Source: an uncultured Geobacteraceae bacterium
GTDB lineage: Bacteria > Desulfobacterota > Desulfuromonadia > Geobacterales > Pseudopelobacteraceae
Assembly: GCA_903939115.1 (NCBI GenBank)
Contig: CAJAFV010000097.1
Span: 1-64,000 of the forward strand
Length of the DNA: 64,000 bases
Direction of reading: 5' to 3'
The notes under the pieces are model-generated. The model had not been told where the DNA came from. It saw nothing but the letters and a program-made list of their open reading frames with translations, and searched no databases. Shown here piece by piece: positions 7,435 through 16,567 of this stretch; position 1 is the first letter of the stretch; each line of letters opens with the position of its first letter. The position numbers and the translations under genes are program-made.

Positions 7435-9998
7435 TGACAAAAGTTCGCGGTGGTAAAGGTTTTGACGCCCTGTTTTCCCGGTTTTTCGACGAACCCGGCC
7501 TCAAATCTGCTGTTGATAGCTTGCATGACAACTTTTCTGCGTCGGAATCCGACCACCCCTCTGATACCCCGGCTCACCATTCTTCCGCCAAGCGCGCTCC
7601 TGCTGCCGCTAAAAAGCCGGTTGCCGCTCCGGTCGCTGCTGTGAAACCTCCCGTCAAGAAGAAGATCGCTGCTCCAAAATTGGCGACGGTGCCGGAAGCC
7701 ATACACCAGGAACACCCACAGGATTTTACTCCAGCTAAATCGGGGAGTTTATTAAGCGAGATAACGGGTGGATGGAGTATTGAATTATTAGAAGAGCTGA
7801 CTGAAGAGCTAGAGACCGAACAGCTAGAGACCGAACAGATGGACGACCTGTCGCAGCAGCAAACGATTGATCAACTGCCGGTTATTGATGTTGATGAACC
7901 GGTCCTCAAGGATGCTGTTGAAGTTGTGCACGATGGTGTTGACATCGATGATCGTCAGTTTGAGGACTTTTTTGCGCGGAAAAGCGGGCTGTCTCATGCT
8001 CCTGTTGCCCCTTCTATCGTAGTTCATGAGACTGTTGTTGTTCCTGTTGCCTCTGCTGTCGAAGTACATGAGACGGTTGTTGTTCCGGTTGCACCCGCTG
8101 TCGAAGTACATGAGACGGTTGTTGTTCCGGTTGCACCCGCTGTCGAAGTACATGAAACGGTCGTTGCTCCGGTTGTTCCTGCTGTCGAAGTGCATGAGAT
8201 TGTTGTTGCTCCGGTTGCCCCTGCTGTCGAAGTACATGAGACTGTTGTTGTTCCTGTTGCCTCTGCTGTCGAAGTACATGAGACGGTTGTTGTTCCGGTT
8301 GCACCCGCTGTCGAAGTACATGAAACGGTCGTCGCTCCGGTTGCTCCAGCTGTCGAAGTGCGTGAGACTGTTGTTGCTCCGGTTGCTCCTGCTGTTGAAG
8401 TACATGAGACTGTTGATACTCCTCCGGTTGCCCCTGCTGTCGAAGTACATGAGGTCGTTGTCGCTCCGGTTGCTCTTGAACTGCCAACTCCTGCTGCTCC
8501 TGTGACCCCTGTTGAATCTGATGATCGTCTGATTGAGGAATTCTTTTCGCGAAAAGTCAAACCGGTCTCTCATACTCCTGTTGTCGCTGATGTCGCCGTG
8601 CGTGCCCCCGTTGTCGACCCGGTTACACATGAATACGCTACCCCTGCTGCTCTTGTGTCCCCAGCAGTTACAGAGGATATCGCTGTGCCCCAAAAAACAG
8701 CCGTACCAGTTGAAAAGTCACTGTCTGAAATACTGGTTCATCCACAGGTTCAATTGCAGGATCTGTCGTCTCAAGCACGGAGGAGGCCTCTGACAGAAAA
8801 CCAGGGCAGGATACTGGTCTATTTGTATGAGATTGCCCGAGGCTGTGCGAACGTAGATACCATTAGCAGAGAGCTGGATATCGATTGCCATACAGTGCGC
8901 GAATCATTGCTTGTTCTGGTTACGGATGGGTATTTGTACCTCCTTGACAAAATAAGGGCGAGTAGAGTCCACCCTGCCGGTTTCAGTTATAGAATGAATA
9001 ATTACCTCTGTTCTCGATATGCAGCGAAAGTAAGAGAGGGTGGGGATCTATCGCAGGATCAACCGTTAGATGAGACTATCTGGCAGACGGAGAGACCGGC
9101 AGCCGGCGTTTCGACCCCGCCGCTCGTTATCTTTGGCAGCAGCGTAGCAAAAGAGAAAGAGACCGCTGCTGATCTGAAAGGAAAAAAACCAGCTACGGTT
9201 CAACCGGTCTTGAGTGGCGTGGGGAGTGTTTTTTGGGAAAAGGAGGGGCTTGAAGAGCCGCTCGTCCAGAAGTGGTGTTCCCTTTTCGGAATAGAAGCGG
9301 AACAGATGCACCAGCAGCTCGAATGGGCTCGGTTCGACCTTGAAACAAACAAGCGCCGTGAAACGGTAAAAAAGGATGTGATCAGCTGGTTTTACGACCG
9401 CCTTATGATAACCGGTGGAATCTATCCCCGACCTTCTAATTACCGGAGTGCCGAGGAGCTTCGCGTTGAGGCGATGCAGCACCAGCACGAAAGTGATCTG
9501 TCCGCACAGGCGAAGATCGTTGAAATTGAATTTGAAAATTCATTACAATCGTTTCTGGCTGACACGGAGGCACCGCTTTACCAGGAACTGCTCGGGCGGG
9601 TGAATTCTTTTGCCTTGGAACAGTTGAGAACAGGTGAAGGTAAAGCCGAAGAAATCGGGCTGGATGCTTTGTTTAAATTGCACTGGGGCGCCCCGGGTAG
9701 CGACCCTGCTAATCCCACAGTATCTTTTGCCTTGAGCGGATTGGGAGCGGGACAATCGAATAAGCCTATATCGCTTGCGGCTGGCTGGAATCTGGTGGGA
9801 TACGACGCTGTTTATTCACAGCCGGTCGTTCATGCCATTAGCTCCATAGCCACTTTAATAGTGAGCATCTGGGGATGGAACAACGGCCAGTGGCTCTCCT
9901 ACGCCCCGACCCGGTCGGTAAACAGCCTGACCACGCTCGAGCCGGGTACGGGATACTGGATCAAAATGAAACAACCCGCGGTCTGGACGCTGCCGTAA
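7431..9998 (+). CDS. ParA partner candidate: ParB-like N-terminus, 14-residue repeats, winged helix, GWNLVGY-type C-terminus
   Basis: 855 residues, start overlapping the parA stop (ATGA), so translation is probably coupled. The N-terminus carries [11 protein letters not shown], close to the GKGLDALF segment with which ParB-type proteins contact ParA. An Ala/Pro-rich region follows, then eleven copies of a 14-residue [18 protein letters not shown] repeat (about residues 198-352). Near-identical DDRxxExFFxRK motifs stand on both sides of it. Residues about 453-533 look like a winged-helix DNA-binding domain ([16 protein letters not shown]). Residues about 598-760 are a helical domain I do not recognise ([25 protein letters not shown]). 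The last 90 residues ([29 protein letters not shown]) resemble a domain usually ending secreted Geobacter proteins. No signal peptide is visible. Function unknown. Confidence 0.8.
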   Translation: MMTKVRGGKGFDALFSRFFDEPGLKSAVDSLHDNFSASESDHPSDTPAHHSSAKRAPAAAKKPVAAPVAAVKPPVKKKIAAPKLATVPEAIHQEHPQDFTPAKSGSLLSEITGGWSIELLEELTEELETEQLETEQMDDLSQQQTIDQLPVIDVDEPVLKDAVEVVHDGVDIDDRQFEDFFARKSGLSHAPVAPSIVVHETVVVPVASAVEVHETVVVPVAPAVEVHETVVVPVAPAVEVHETVVAPVVPAVEVHEIVVAPVAPAVEVHETVVVPVASAVEVHETVVVPVAPAVEVHETVVAPVAPAVEVRETVVAPVAPAVEVHETVDTPPVAPAVEVHEVVVAPVALELPTPAAPVTPVESDDRLIEEFFSRKVKPVSHTPVVADVAVRAPVVDPVTHEYATPAALVSPAVTEDIAVPQKTAVPVEKSLSEILVHPQVQLQDLSSQARRRPLTENQGRILVYLYEIARGCANVDTISRELDIDCHTVRESLLVLVTDGYLYLLDKIRASRVHPAGFSYRMNNYLCSRYAAKVREGGDLSQDQPLDETIWQTERPAAGVSTPPLVIFGSSVAKEKETAADLKGKKPATVQPVLSGVGSVFWEKEGLEEPLVQKWCSLFGIEAEQMHQQLEWARFDLETNKRRETVKKDVISWFYDRLMITGGIYPRPSNYRSAEELRVEAMQHQHESDLSAQAKIVEIEFENSLQSFLADTEAPLYQELLGRVNSFALEQLRTGEGKAEEIGLDALFKLHWGAPGSDPANPTVSFALSGLGAGQSNKPISLAAGWNLVGYDAVYSQPVVHAISSIATLIVSIWGWNNGQWLSYAPTRSVNSLTTLEPGTGYWIKMKQPAVWTLP
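8022..8486 (+). repeat. Eleven tandem 42-bp repeats coding for [18 protein letters not shown] units
   Basis: Units start at 8022 and step by 42 bp to 8399, then comes one 45-bp unit (8400-8444) and a degenerate last unit. Several copies are almost identical in DNA, indicating recent expansion. All lengths are multiples of three, so copy number can change in frame. Confidence 0.88.
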
Positions 9999-10083
9999 CA
10001 CGAGCTTGTTGAGAACTTTGTCAATCCCGCTGGATACCATGTTGCCTTGATAATTAATGACAAAAACGACTCAAAGGGTCGAC

Positions 10084-13059
10084 ATGCTCAGCCTCCTTAT
10101 CATATCAAATAATCCCAAAGCAAAACTGATTCAAGATTCCATTCAACCGCTGGTCGAAACCGAGATCGGCCTTGTTGCCGATTTCGAACAGGGCCTGAAT
10201 GAACTCTTCGATAAGAATCCCGCCACAGTAATCATTCATGAACGGATCGAGGGCGTTTCCTGCGATGCCGTTGTCCGTTATGTCCGGCAGATGCTCGGCA
10301 GCGATGCGCCGACGTTTATCATGACACACGAAGGCAATGCCGGAATCAGGCCGGAAAAAGGTCTCTGCGAGGTTGTTGTCGATCTGAACCAGTCCAATGA
10401 GATGCTGGTTGCAGAGGTCAGCTCTCTGCTGGATAGGATTGCCGGCGGCGAGCAGCTTACGGATGCCGGCTTACAACCCCACTCTCAGCCGATCTCAGTT
10501 GAACCTGCTCATGGTGCCGCGGAAGCACGTATCGAGCCCGGTACCCTGGCCGAAGAGCCTCTCCCCGATCCGAATGCCCCGTCAGCCGGTAGTGAAGCTG
10601 GTAACTCCCGGCAGCCACGTATCCTTCTGGTAGAAGACAACCTTATCAGCCAGCAGTTGACTCTCGCGAGGCTGATCAATCTTGGTTACAAGGTCGATAT
10701 TGCTCCCAATGGCCAGAAAGCGATCACTGCGCTTGAATCTATAAACTACGACCTGGTGATTATGGATTGGCTGATGCCGCTGATGGATGGCTTGGAGGCA
10801 ACCGCCAGAATTCGTGACAAACAGTCCAAAGTTCTCAATCATGACGTGCCGGTCATCGCCTTGACCTCCAACAAAGAACCTGGCGACCGCGAAAAATGCC
10901 TTGAAGCCGGGATGAGTGACTATTTGGTAAAGCCGGTGAAGAAGGACTATCTGGCTGAAGTCCTTGAGAAGTGGCTGAAGAATCCGCGTGCGGACGGTTC
11001 TGAGCAGCCCCCTGCGACAGAGGCGGAGGAGCAGGCTGGAAGCGAAAAACGGCCACCGAAAAAAAAGCCGGCAAAAGCAGCAAAGGCTGCGACTCCTTCA
11101 GAGTCAGAAGCTCTGGCCAGCGACCAGGCAGTGGCCTCTCCCGAGAACCAGGCTTTGGTGTCCGATATTTTTGCACGCAAACCGCCGGAAGAGTCTCTCA
11201 GTACGGGTGAAAACCTGGAACAGGTGATTGCAGAGCTCACGCTGAAATTGCAGAATGCCGTTGAGCAGCTGCAGGATGAACGTGCAGAGCGCGAAGAGGC
11301 CGAAGAACAGCTGAATCAGGCCAGGATGGCTGCAGAAGCTGCCAATGAGCAGCTGCAGGTTGAGCTTGCCAAGCGCAAAGAAGCCGAAGAGCGGCTGGAA
11401 CAGGCCCGGTTGGCTGCAGAAGCTGCCGACGAGCAGTTACAGATTGAATTTGCCGTGCATAAAGATGCTGAAGAGAAATCGAGTCAGGCCAGGATAGCCG
11501 CTGAATCTGCCAACGAACAGTTGCAGGCAGAACTTGCCGAGCATAAAAATGCTGAAGAAAAATTGAATCAGGCCAGGTTAGCCGCAGAAGCCGTCAATGA
11601 ACAGCTGCAGATAGAACGTGCCGAGCATGAAGATGCTGAAGAGAAATTGAATCAAGCCAGGTTAGCCACAGAAGCCGTCAATGAACAGCTGCAGGCAGAG
11701 CATGCAGAACGCGAAGCTGCCGAAGAGCTGCTGAAACAGGCGAGGATGGCCGCAGAAGCTGCCGACGAGCAGTTACAGGTTGAGTTTGGCGCGCACAAAG
11801 ATGCCGAAGAAAAATTAAATGATGCCAGGATTGCTACCGAAGCTGTCGTTGAACAGCTGAGGGCTGAACTCGCCGAGCGTATAGCTGCTGAAGAACAACT
11901 GAATCAGGCCAGGATAGCCGCCGAAGCTGCCAACGAGCTGTTAAAGGCTGAAAATGCCGAGCGGCAGCAGTTGGAAAGCAGCCTGCAGCAGAGCGCTACT
12001 GAGCTCAATCTGGAATTACAAACGGTCGTTGAGCAGTTGCAGGTTGAGCTTGCCGAGCGCGAAGATGCCGAAGAGAAATTGAAGCAGGCCAAAATAGCCG
12101 CAGAAGCTGAAAATGAACAGCTGCAGGCTGAACTTGCTGAACGCGAAGAGGCTGAAGAGCAGTTGAAACGGGCTAAAACGGCCGCCGAAGCAGCAAACGA
12201 ACAGCTGCAGGTTGAACTTGTCGAGCGAAAAAATGCAGCAGAGAAGCTTAACCTGGCCTTGATAGCCGCCGAATCTGCCAGGGAGCAGTTACAGATTGAA
12301 CTCGCCGACGCACTTCGCGCACCTGCCGCTGTGACCGGAACGATTAACGCTGCGCCATCACCGACTGATTTTTACATCAGCACCTCTACTGCGGAAGAAA
12401 AAGAGCTGTTTCCCGAAGAGAAACCGTTGGCATTTGCTGAAAAGTCTCCCTCCGGCTCGCGGAATTGGATTGTCCTGCTCACCGCCCTCGTTCTGCTGAG
12501 TTCAGTCGCTGGTGGGTTGTATCTGTTCAAAAAGAAGCCCCAGACGCCGCCGGTATCCGATGGAGCAAAAACAGCCGCACCGGTTGCTACGCCGACTCCG
12601 GGTGCCAAAACACCACTTGCGGTGAAGCAGCCTGCTGTACCTTCTCCGCCTTCTCCACCGGATAAGAAAGCGATAACAAGCCAGGCAAAGCCGGTTCCCG
12701 CTCTGAATTCACCACTGCCATCATTTGTCACGGTTAGTGGTCGCGACAAAGAGTATTCAGTCAAGAACCCGGGTTGGGAACGGTATGTGGACTCAAAGCA
12801 TGACGTCCGCATCTATCGCTTAGCCGGGAAGATTAAGGCGGTTCAGGTTCTGGCCGCTAAAAGCCAGGTGATAGCGTCCTCTTTTATGCGCACGGCGCTG
12901 CGCGAGGTGTCGGGCCGCAGCGAGTACAAGGAAATTTCCCGCGAGGTGAAAGAGGGCTTTTTGATCCAGCGCAACAGCGTAGGCCCCAAGTCCAAGCTGA
13001 CCGTGTACCGCATGCAACCGTCGGAAAAAATAAGTGCTTTTGTTGTGAAGCTGGAATAA
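10084..13059 (+). CDS. Receiver-domain scaffold with long 28-residue-repeat coiled coil, one membrane segment and C-terminal domain
   Basis: 991 residues from the ATG at 10084, with AAAGGG 5 nt upstream; the ATG at 10057 has no such site. Residues 1-115 look like a degenerate receiver. Residues about 178-300 are a canonical receiver (LLVEDN, phosphoacceptor in VIMDWLMP near 226, LVKPVKK). Residues about 374-745 form a coiled coil of AEEKLNQARLAAEAVNEQLQ-like units. A hydrophobic segment (WIVLLTALVLLSSVAGGLYLF) near 794-815 crosses the membrane once. A Pro-rich linker then leads to a roughly 110-residue C-terminal domain (about 879-991) that I do not recognise, probably periplasmic. It lies 85 bp behind the ParA pair on the same strand and could be its cargo or anchor. 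There is no kinase or output domain. Confidence 0.8.
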   Translation: MLSLLIISNNPKAKLIQDSIQPLVETEIGLVADFEQGLNELFDKNPATVIIHERIEGVSCDAVVRYVRQMLGSDAPTFIMTHEGNAGIRPEKGLCEVVVDLNQSNEMLVAEVSSLLDRIAGGEQLTDAGLQPHSQPISVEPAHGAAEARIEPGTLAEEPLPDPNAPSAGSEAGNSRQPRILLVEDNLISQQLTLARLINLGYKVDIAPNGQKAITALESINYDLVIMDWLMPLMDGLEATARIRDKQSKVLNHDVPVIALTSNKEPGDREKCLEAGMSDYLVKPVKKDYLAEVLEKWLKNPRADGSEQPPATEAEEQAGSEKRPPKKKPAKAAKAATPSESEALASDQAVASPENQALVSDIFARKPPEESLSTGENLEQVIAELTLKLQNAVEQLQDERAEREEAEEQLNQARMAAEAANEQLQVELAKRKEAEERLEQARLAAEAADEQLQIEFAVHKDAEEKSSQARIAAESANEQLQAELAEHKNAEEKLNQARLAAEAVNEQLQIERAEHEDAEEKLNQARLATEAVNEQLQAEHAEREAAEELLKQARMAAEAADEQLQVEFGAHKDAEEKLNDARIATEAVVEQLRAELAERIAAEEQLNQARIAAEAANELLKAENAERQQLESSLQQSATELNLELQTVVEQLQVELAEREDAEEKLKQAKIAAEAENEQLQAELAEREEAEEQLKRAKTAAEAANEQLQVELVERKNAAEKLNLALIAAESAREQLQIELADALRAPAAVTGTINAAPSPTDFYISTSTAEEKELFPEEKPLAFAEKSPSGSRNWIVLLTALVLLSSVAGGLYLFKKKPQTPPVSDGAKTAAPVATPTPGAKTPLAVKQPAVPSPPSPPDKKAITSQAKPVPALNSPLPSFVTVSGRDKEYSVKNPGWERYVDSKHDVRIYRLAGKIKAVQVLAAKSQVIASSFMRTALREVSGRSEYKEISREVKEGFLIQRNSVGPKSKLTVYRMQPSEKISAFVVKLE
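11299..12318 (+). repeat. Tandem 84-bp (28-residue) coiled-coil repeats
   Basis: Eight successive units of exactly 28 residues (11299-11970) are followed by one 32-residue unit of a different type beginning LESSLQQ (11971-12066) and three more 28-residue units (12067-12318). 28 residues equal four heptads. The same two unit types occur in the minus-strand gene at 1-3665. Confidence 0.85.
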
Positions 13060-13064
13060 ACAAT

Positions 13065-15440
13065 CTAAACGCTCAATACCCTTTTCATCTCCCCTGTCAG
13101 ATCCTTTATATACAGCGGCTTTGACACGTAACCATCAAATCCTGCTTTCAGGAGCCGTTCCTTGTCGCCGCGCATCGAGTGAGCGGTAAGGGCTATCACC
13201 AGCTGGTGAGCTGTTGTTCCCTGTTCTTGTGCGCGGATTTCGCGCAACGCTTCCTCGCCATTCATGGCCGGCATCTGGATATCCATCAGCACAATGTCGA
13301 ACTCGTTTTTTTGCAAGGCTGCCAGGCATTGCCTACCGTCTTCCGCAGTCGTAACGCTGTGCCCCAGCTTCCTCAGCAGCGCTGCTCCGAAGGTGATGTT
13401 GATCTGGTCATCCTCCACAAGCAGTACCCGCAGCGGCGGGCCTTCCCAGGCAGAGTCTGTTGCGGTGGGCGCCTTGGGAAGAAGAACGGTTGTACCGATA
13501 GTGAGGGGAAGGGTTATCAAGAAACAGCTGCCGACACCCGGCGTGCTTTCGACGGTTATAGTGCCGCCCAAAAGTTCCGCCAGACAGCGACTGATGGTCA
13601 GGCCGAGCCCGGTGCCGCCGTACTTGCGGGATATGGAACCATCACCCTGGGTAAACGACATAAAGATTTTATCAGTTGCTTCAGGTGTGATGCCGATGCC
13701 GGTGTCGCGTACCGCGATCTGGACAAGTACAGAGTCGCCGTGCTGTTCCAATAGCTGTGCCGAGACCGCGATAGTCCCCTCTGCGGTGAATTTGACGGCA
13801 TTTCCTATCAGGTTGAGAAGTATCTGCTTGATGCGCAGTTGATCGCCCGTCAGCAGATGGGGGATGGCGTCAGATACATCAACCTCAAGTTTGAGCCCCT
13901 TTTCGTTCGCGGCGAATCTCTGCATCAGGATACTGTCTTTGATGCACTGCAGTAGGCTGAATTCGGCGGCCTCGATCGTTATCCTTCCCGCCTCGATTTT
14001 GGAGAGGTCAAGGATGTCGCTGATCAGGGACATAAGGTTTTTGCCGGACAGCTTGAGGGCTGCCACATACTCCTGCTGTTCCTGCGTCAGGTTCGTCATC
14101 CCCAGAAGCTGGGTCATGCCGAGTACGCCGTTCATCGGGGTGCGGATCTCATGGCTCATGTTGGCCAGGAACTGGCTCTTGGCGATGTTGGCGGATTCGG
14201 CGATTATTTTGGCCTCCTGCAGTTGCTGCTGGACAACTTCATACTCTTCAATCTGCTCCCGCAACGTCTCTTCGGTCACTCGCAACTGGCTATTCTGCTC
14301 GCGGAGCTCTTCCCTGCTCTCCTCCAGCGTATTTTCCACCTGCTTGCGCTCGGTGATATCCCTGTTGCTGGCACGTTGACCCAGATATTCTCCGCTGCGG
14401 CCATAGACCGGCTGACAAATGTGCGAAAACCAACGTTCTTCGCCACTTTTTGTAGTAATTCTGAAATCCGTGTGGTGCTGGTGTGCTATTGATGCCGCAT
14501 CAGGAGTATCAGGAACGTGACTGTTAAACGCATTCCGGTCATCGGGATGAGTTATCTTCTTAATAAGTTCTATGTCTTGCTGGAATTCTTCTCTTGAGTA
14601 GCCGGTATGGAGCTCGCATGAAGGGGAGTGATAAAGCATCCTGCCGTCCGGGGCCACCCAATATTCCCAGTCGTAGGTGTAATCTGCCACGGTACGATAT
14701 GCCTCTTCGCTTTTTTTAAGATTTTCGTCGTCAAGTGAACGCCTGCGTGAACTTGCGGTTATGCCGGCAGTACCGAGCAGCCAGAGGACAAAATAGCCGC
14801 CGATAATTTTCATGTCAGTTTTATGCTGCAGCTCAAATCGCTTGGTGAGTGGTACAGAGATAGTTATTCCCCCCCGCACATCACCTGTACGATAGCCCTG
14901 GTGAGAATGGCATTTCAGGCATGATTCTTCGGTTATAAACATCGAGATCAGTCTTAAATAGGGTTTCCCCGAAATTTCAGTGACCTCGGAACGCTCCTTG
15001 TATTCCTTGCGTTCAATCGCTTCAAGGCTCTGCTGCTCCCACAGATCAGGGGCGTTGATCGGGTTGAGCGGTTTGATGCTGGTAATTTTATTGATGACGG
15101 GATCGGGTGAGGACTCTATGATTGACTCGAACACCATTCTGGTCATGTAGGCCGGGTTCACCAGGGTGAGTTTGCGATTATCGCTGGTGGTGATATCCCG
15201 GTTGGGGGTCTGCAGGTACGGGTTTGGCACCACTTTGTCAGTCGGGGCATAGACTCCGCCCATTTTGGATGCCCACGCTCTGTAATACTTATTGAGCCTG
15301 AAGTAATCCCTGGCCTCGTTCTCAGCATCTTTAAGAGTGTCAGCATGATGAAAGTGGATAGTCACCGTAATCAGCAGTCCGATGATAACGGACCAGAAAA
15401 CGATAAGGTTGATGCCATACTTTTTCCACATTGCTGCCAA
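13065..15440 (-). CDS. Membrane hybrid histidine kinase with c-type heme-binding (Tll0287/DUF3365-like) sensor and PAS
   Basis: 791 residues from a TTG at 15440, with AAGGGG 6 nt upstream; an ATG 9 nt further in is the alternative. The first transmembrane helix is at about 10-28. The periplasmic sensor contains a CxxCH heme motif (CLKCH near 175) in a Tll0287/DUF3365-like setting, and the second helix lies near 212-230. A PAS domain follows at 250-370, then a coiled coil. HisKA shows [10 protein letters not shown] near 430, followed by a HATPase domain ([15 protein letters not shown]). A C-terminal receiver has its phosphoacceptor in LMDIQMP near 721. The protein probably senses redox state or a small ligand at the heme and phosphorylates its own receiver. 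It converges on the scaffold gene with only 5 bp between the stops. Confidence 0.9.
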   Translation of the reverse strand: MAAMWKKYGINLIVFWSVIIGLLITVTIHFHHADTLKDAENEARDYFRLNKYYRAWASKMGGVYAPTDKVVPNPYLQTPNRDITTSDNRKLTLVNPAYMTRMVFESIIESSPDPVINKITSIKPLNPINAPDLWEQQSLEAIERKEYKERSEVTEISGKPYLRLISMFITEESCLKCHSHQGYRTGDVRGGITISVPLTKRFELQHKTDMKIIGGYFVLWLLGTAGITASSRRRSLDDENLKKSEEAYRTVADYTYDWEYWVAPDGRMLYHSPSCELHTGYSREEFQQDIELIKKITHPDDRNAFNSHVPDTPDAASIAHQHHTDFRITTKSGEERWFSHICQPVYGRSGEYLGQRASNRDITERKQVENTLEESREELREQNSQLRVTEETLREQIEEYEVVQQQLQEAKIIAESANIAKSQFLANMSHEIRTPMNGVLGMTQLLGMTNLTQEQQEYVAALKLSGKNLMSLISDILDLSKIEAGRITIEAAEFSLLQCIKDSILMQRFAANEKGLKLEVDVSDAIPHLLTGDQLRIKQILLNLIGNAVKFTAEGTIAVSAQLLEQHGDSVLVQIAVRDTGIGITPEATDKIFMSFTQGDGSISRKYGGTGLGLTISRCLAELLGGTITVESTPGVGSCFLITLPLTIGTTVLLPKAPTATDSAWEGPPLRVLLVEDDQINITFGAALLRKLGHSVTTAEDGRQCLAALQKNEFDIVLMDIQMPAMNGEEALREIRAQEQGTTAHQLVIALTAHSMRGDKERLLKAGFDGYVSKPLYIKDLTGEMKRVLSV

Positions 15441-15456
15441 TTAAGACCCCTTATGG

Positions 15457-15482
15457 ACGGTATTGATTTAAAACTATACCGT
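15457..15482. promoter_or_regulatory. Inverted repeat ACGGTAT-N12-ATACCGT in a divergent intergenic region
   Basis: Perfect 7-bp arms with a 12-nt AT-rich spacer, 16 bp before the heme-kinase start and 130 bp before cysK. It is a candidate operator for either gene. It is an unlikely terminator because no gene ends here. Confidence 0.4.
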
Positions 15483-15611
15483 AGTTTTGCCGGAGTACAA
15501 CTTTAAATCCCCTTGATTTCGAGCTGTACTGATTTTTGCCATTCACACAATCGATTTTTTCATGTACTTTTCACCTGCATTCAAACGCTGCAATATGAAA
15601 GGAGAAACACA

Positions 15612-16565
15612 ATGAGCAATATCTATGCAGACAACTCTCAGTCGATTGGAAACACGCCACTGGTGAAGTTAAACCACGTAGTCGGTGACTCGAAGGCGAT
15701 CATTCTGGTAAAAGTAGAAGGACGTAACCCCGCCTATTCGGTAAAATGCCGCATCGGCGCCAACATGATCTGGGATGCCGAGAAGCGTGGTGTATTGAAG
15801 CCGGGTATCGAAATCATTGAGCCGACTTCCGGCAATACCGGCATTGCACTGGCCTACGTTGCGGCGGCTCGCGGCTACAAGCTGACGCTGACAATGCCGG
15901 AAACTATGAGTATTGAACGTCGCCGGGTCCTTGCCGCGCTCGGTGCCAACCTGATTTTGACCCCTGGAGCAGAGGGTATGAAAGGTGCCATCAGTCGTGC
16001 CGAAGAGATGGCAGCCGCCGAGCCGGAGAAATATTTCCTGCCGCAGCAGTTTAAAAACCCGGCTAACCCCGAGATCCATGAGAAGACCACCGGTCCGGAA
16101 ATCTGGAATGACACTGATGGGGCCATTGACGTACTGGTTTCAGGTGTCGGAACCGGCGGAACCATCACCGGGATTTCGCGATACATAAAAAATACCAAAG
16201 GCAAGAATATTATCTCCGTTGCTGTAGAGCCGAAAGAAAGTCCAGTCATTTCCCAACATCTCGCCGGCCAGCCGATTCAGGCCGCACCTCACAAAATACA
16301 GGGGATTGGCGCAGGATTTATACCGGACACTCTCGACCTTTCTGTTGTAGACCGGGTTGAGCAGGTGGATAGTGCCGAAGCTATTGAATTTGCCAAACGT
16401 CTGGCAAGAGAAGAGGGACTGCTGGTCGGCATATCGTGCGGTGCCGCCGTGGCTGCGGCTGTAAGACTAGGCCAACTGGATGAATTTGCCGGCAAAACAA
16501 TTGTAGTAATTCTGCCGGATGGAGCAGAGCGCTATCTTTCCACAGCTCTTTTTGAAGGAATCTAA
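15612..16565 (+). CDS. cysK: Cysteine synthase (O-acetylserine sulfhydrylase)
   Basis: 317 residues from the ATG at 15612 (AAAGGAG 7 nt upstream). It is a PLP fold-type II enzyme: the PLP lysine is in YSVKCRIG, the substrate loop is TSGNTG, and the phosphate-binding glycine loop is GTGGTITG. It makes cysteine from O-acetylserine and sulfide in the cytoplasm. The sulfite reductase gene starts 2 bp after its stop, so the sulfide producer and consumer are co-transcribed. Confidence 0.93.
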   Translation: MSNIYADNSQSIGNTPLVKLNHVVGDSKAIILVKVEGRNPAYSVKCRIGANMIWDAEKRGVLKPGIEIIEPTSGNTGIALAYVAAARGYKLTLTMPETMSIERRRVLAALGANLILTPGAEGMKGAISRAEEMAAAEPEKYFLPQQFKNPANPEIHEKTTGPEIWNDTDGAIDVLVSGVGTGGTITGISRYIKNTKGKNIISVAVEPKESPVISQHLAGQPIQAAPHKIQGIGAGFIPDTLDLSVVDRVEQVDSAEAIEFAKRLAREEGLLVGISCGAAVAAAVRLGQLDEFAGKTIVVILPDGAERYLSTALFEGI

Positions 16566-16567
16566 CG

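Noticed and set aside
8022-8486. CRISPR-like periodicity
   Set aside because: The 42-bp units are contiguous without unique spacers and stay in one open frame; they are coding repeats.
8014-8693. Several minus-strand frames with tandem repeats
   Set aside because: They are shadows of the 42-bp repeat in the plus-strand gene; only the plus frame continues into recognisable domains.
15513-15611. Longer cysK start
   Set aside because: The added residues are not CysK-like, and AAAGGAG stands 7 nt before the ATG at 15612.
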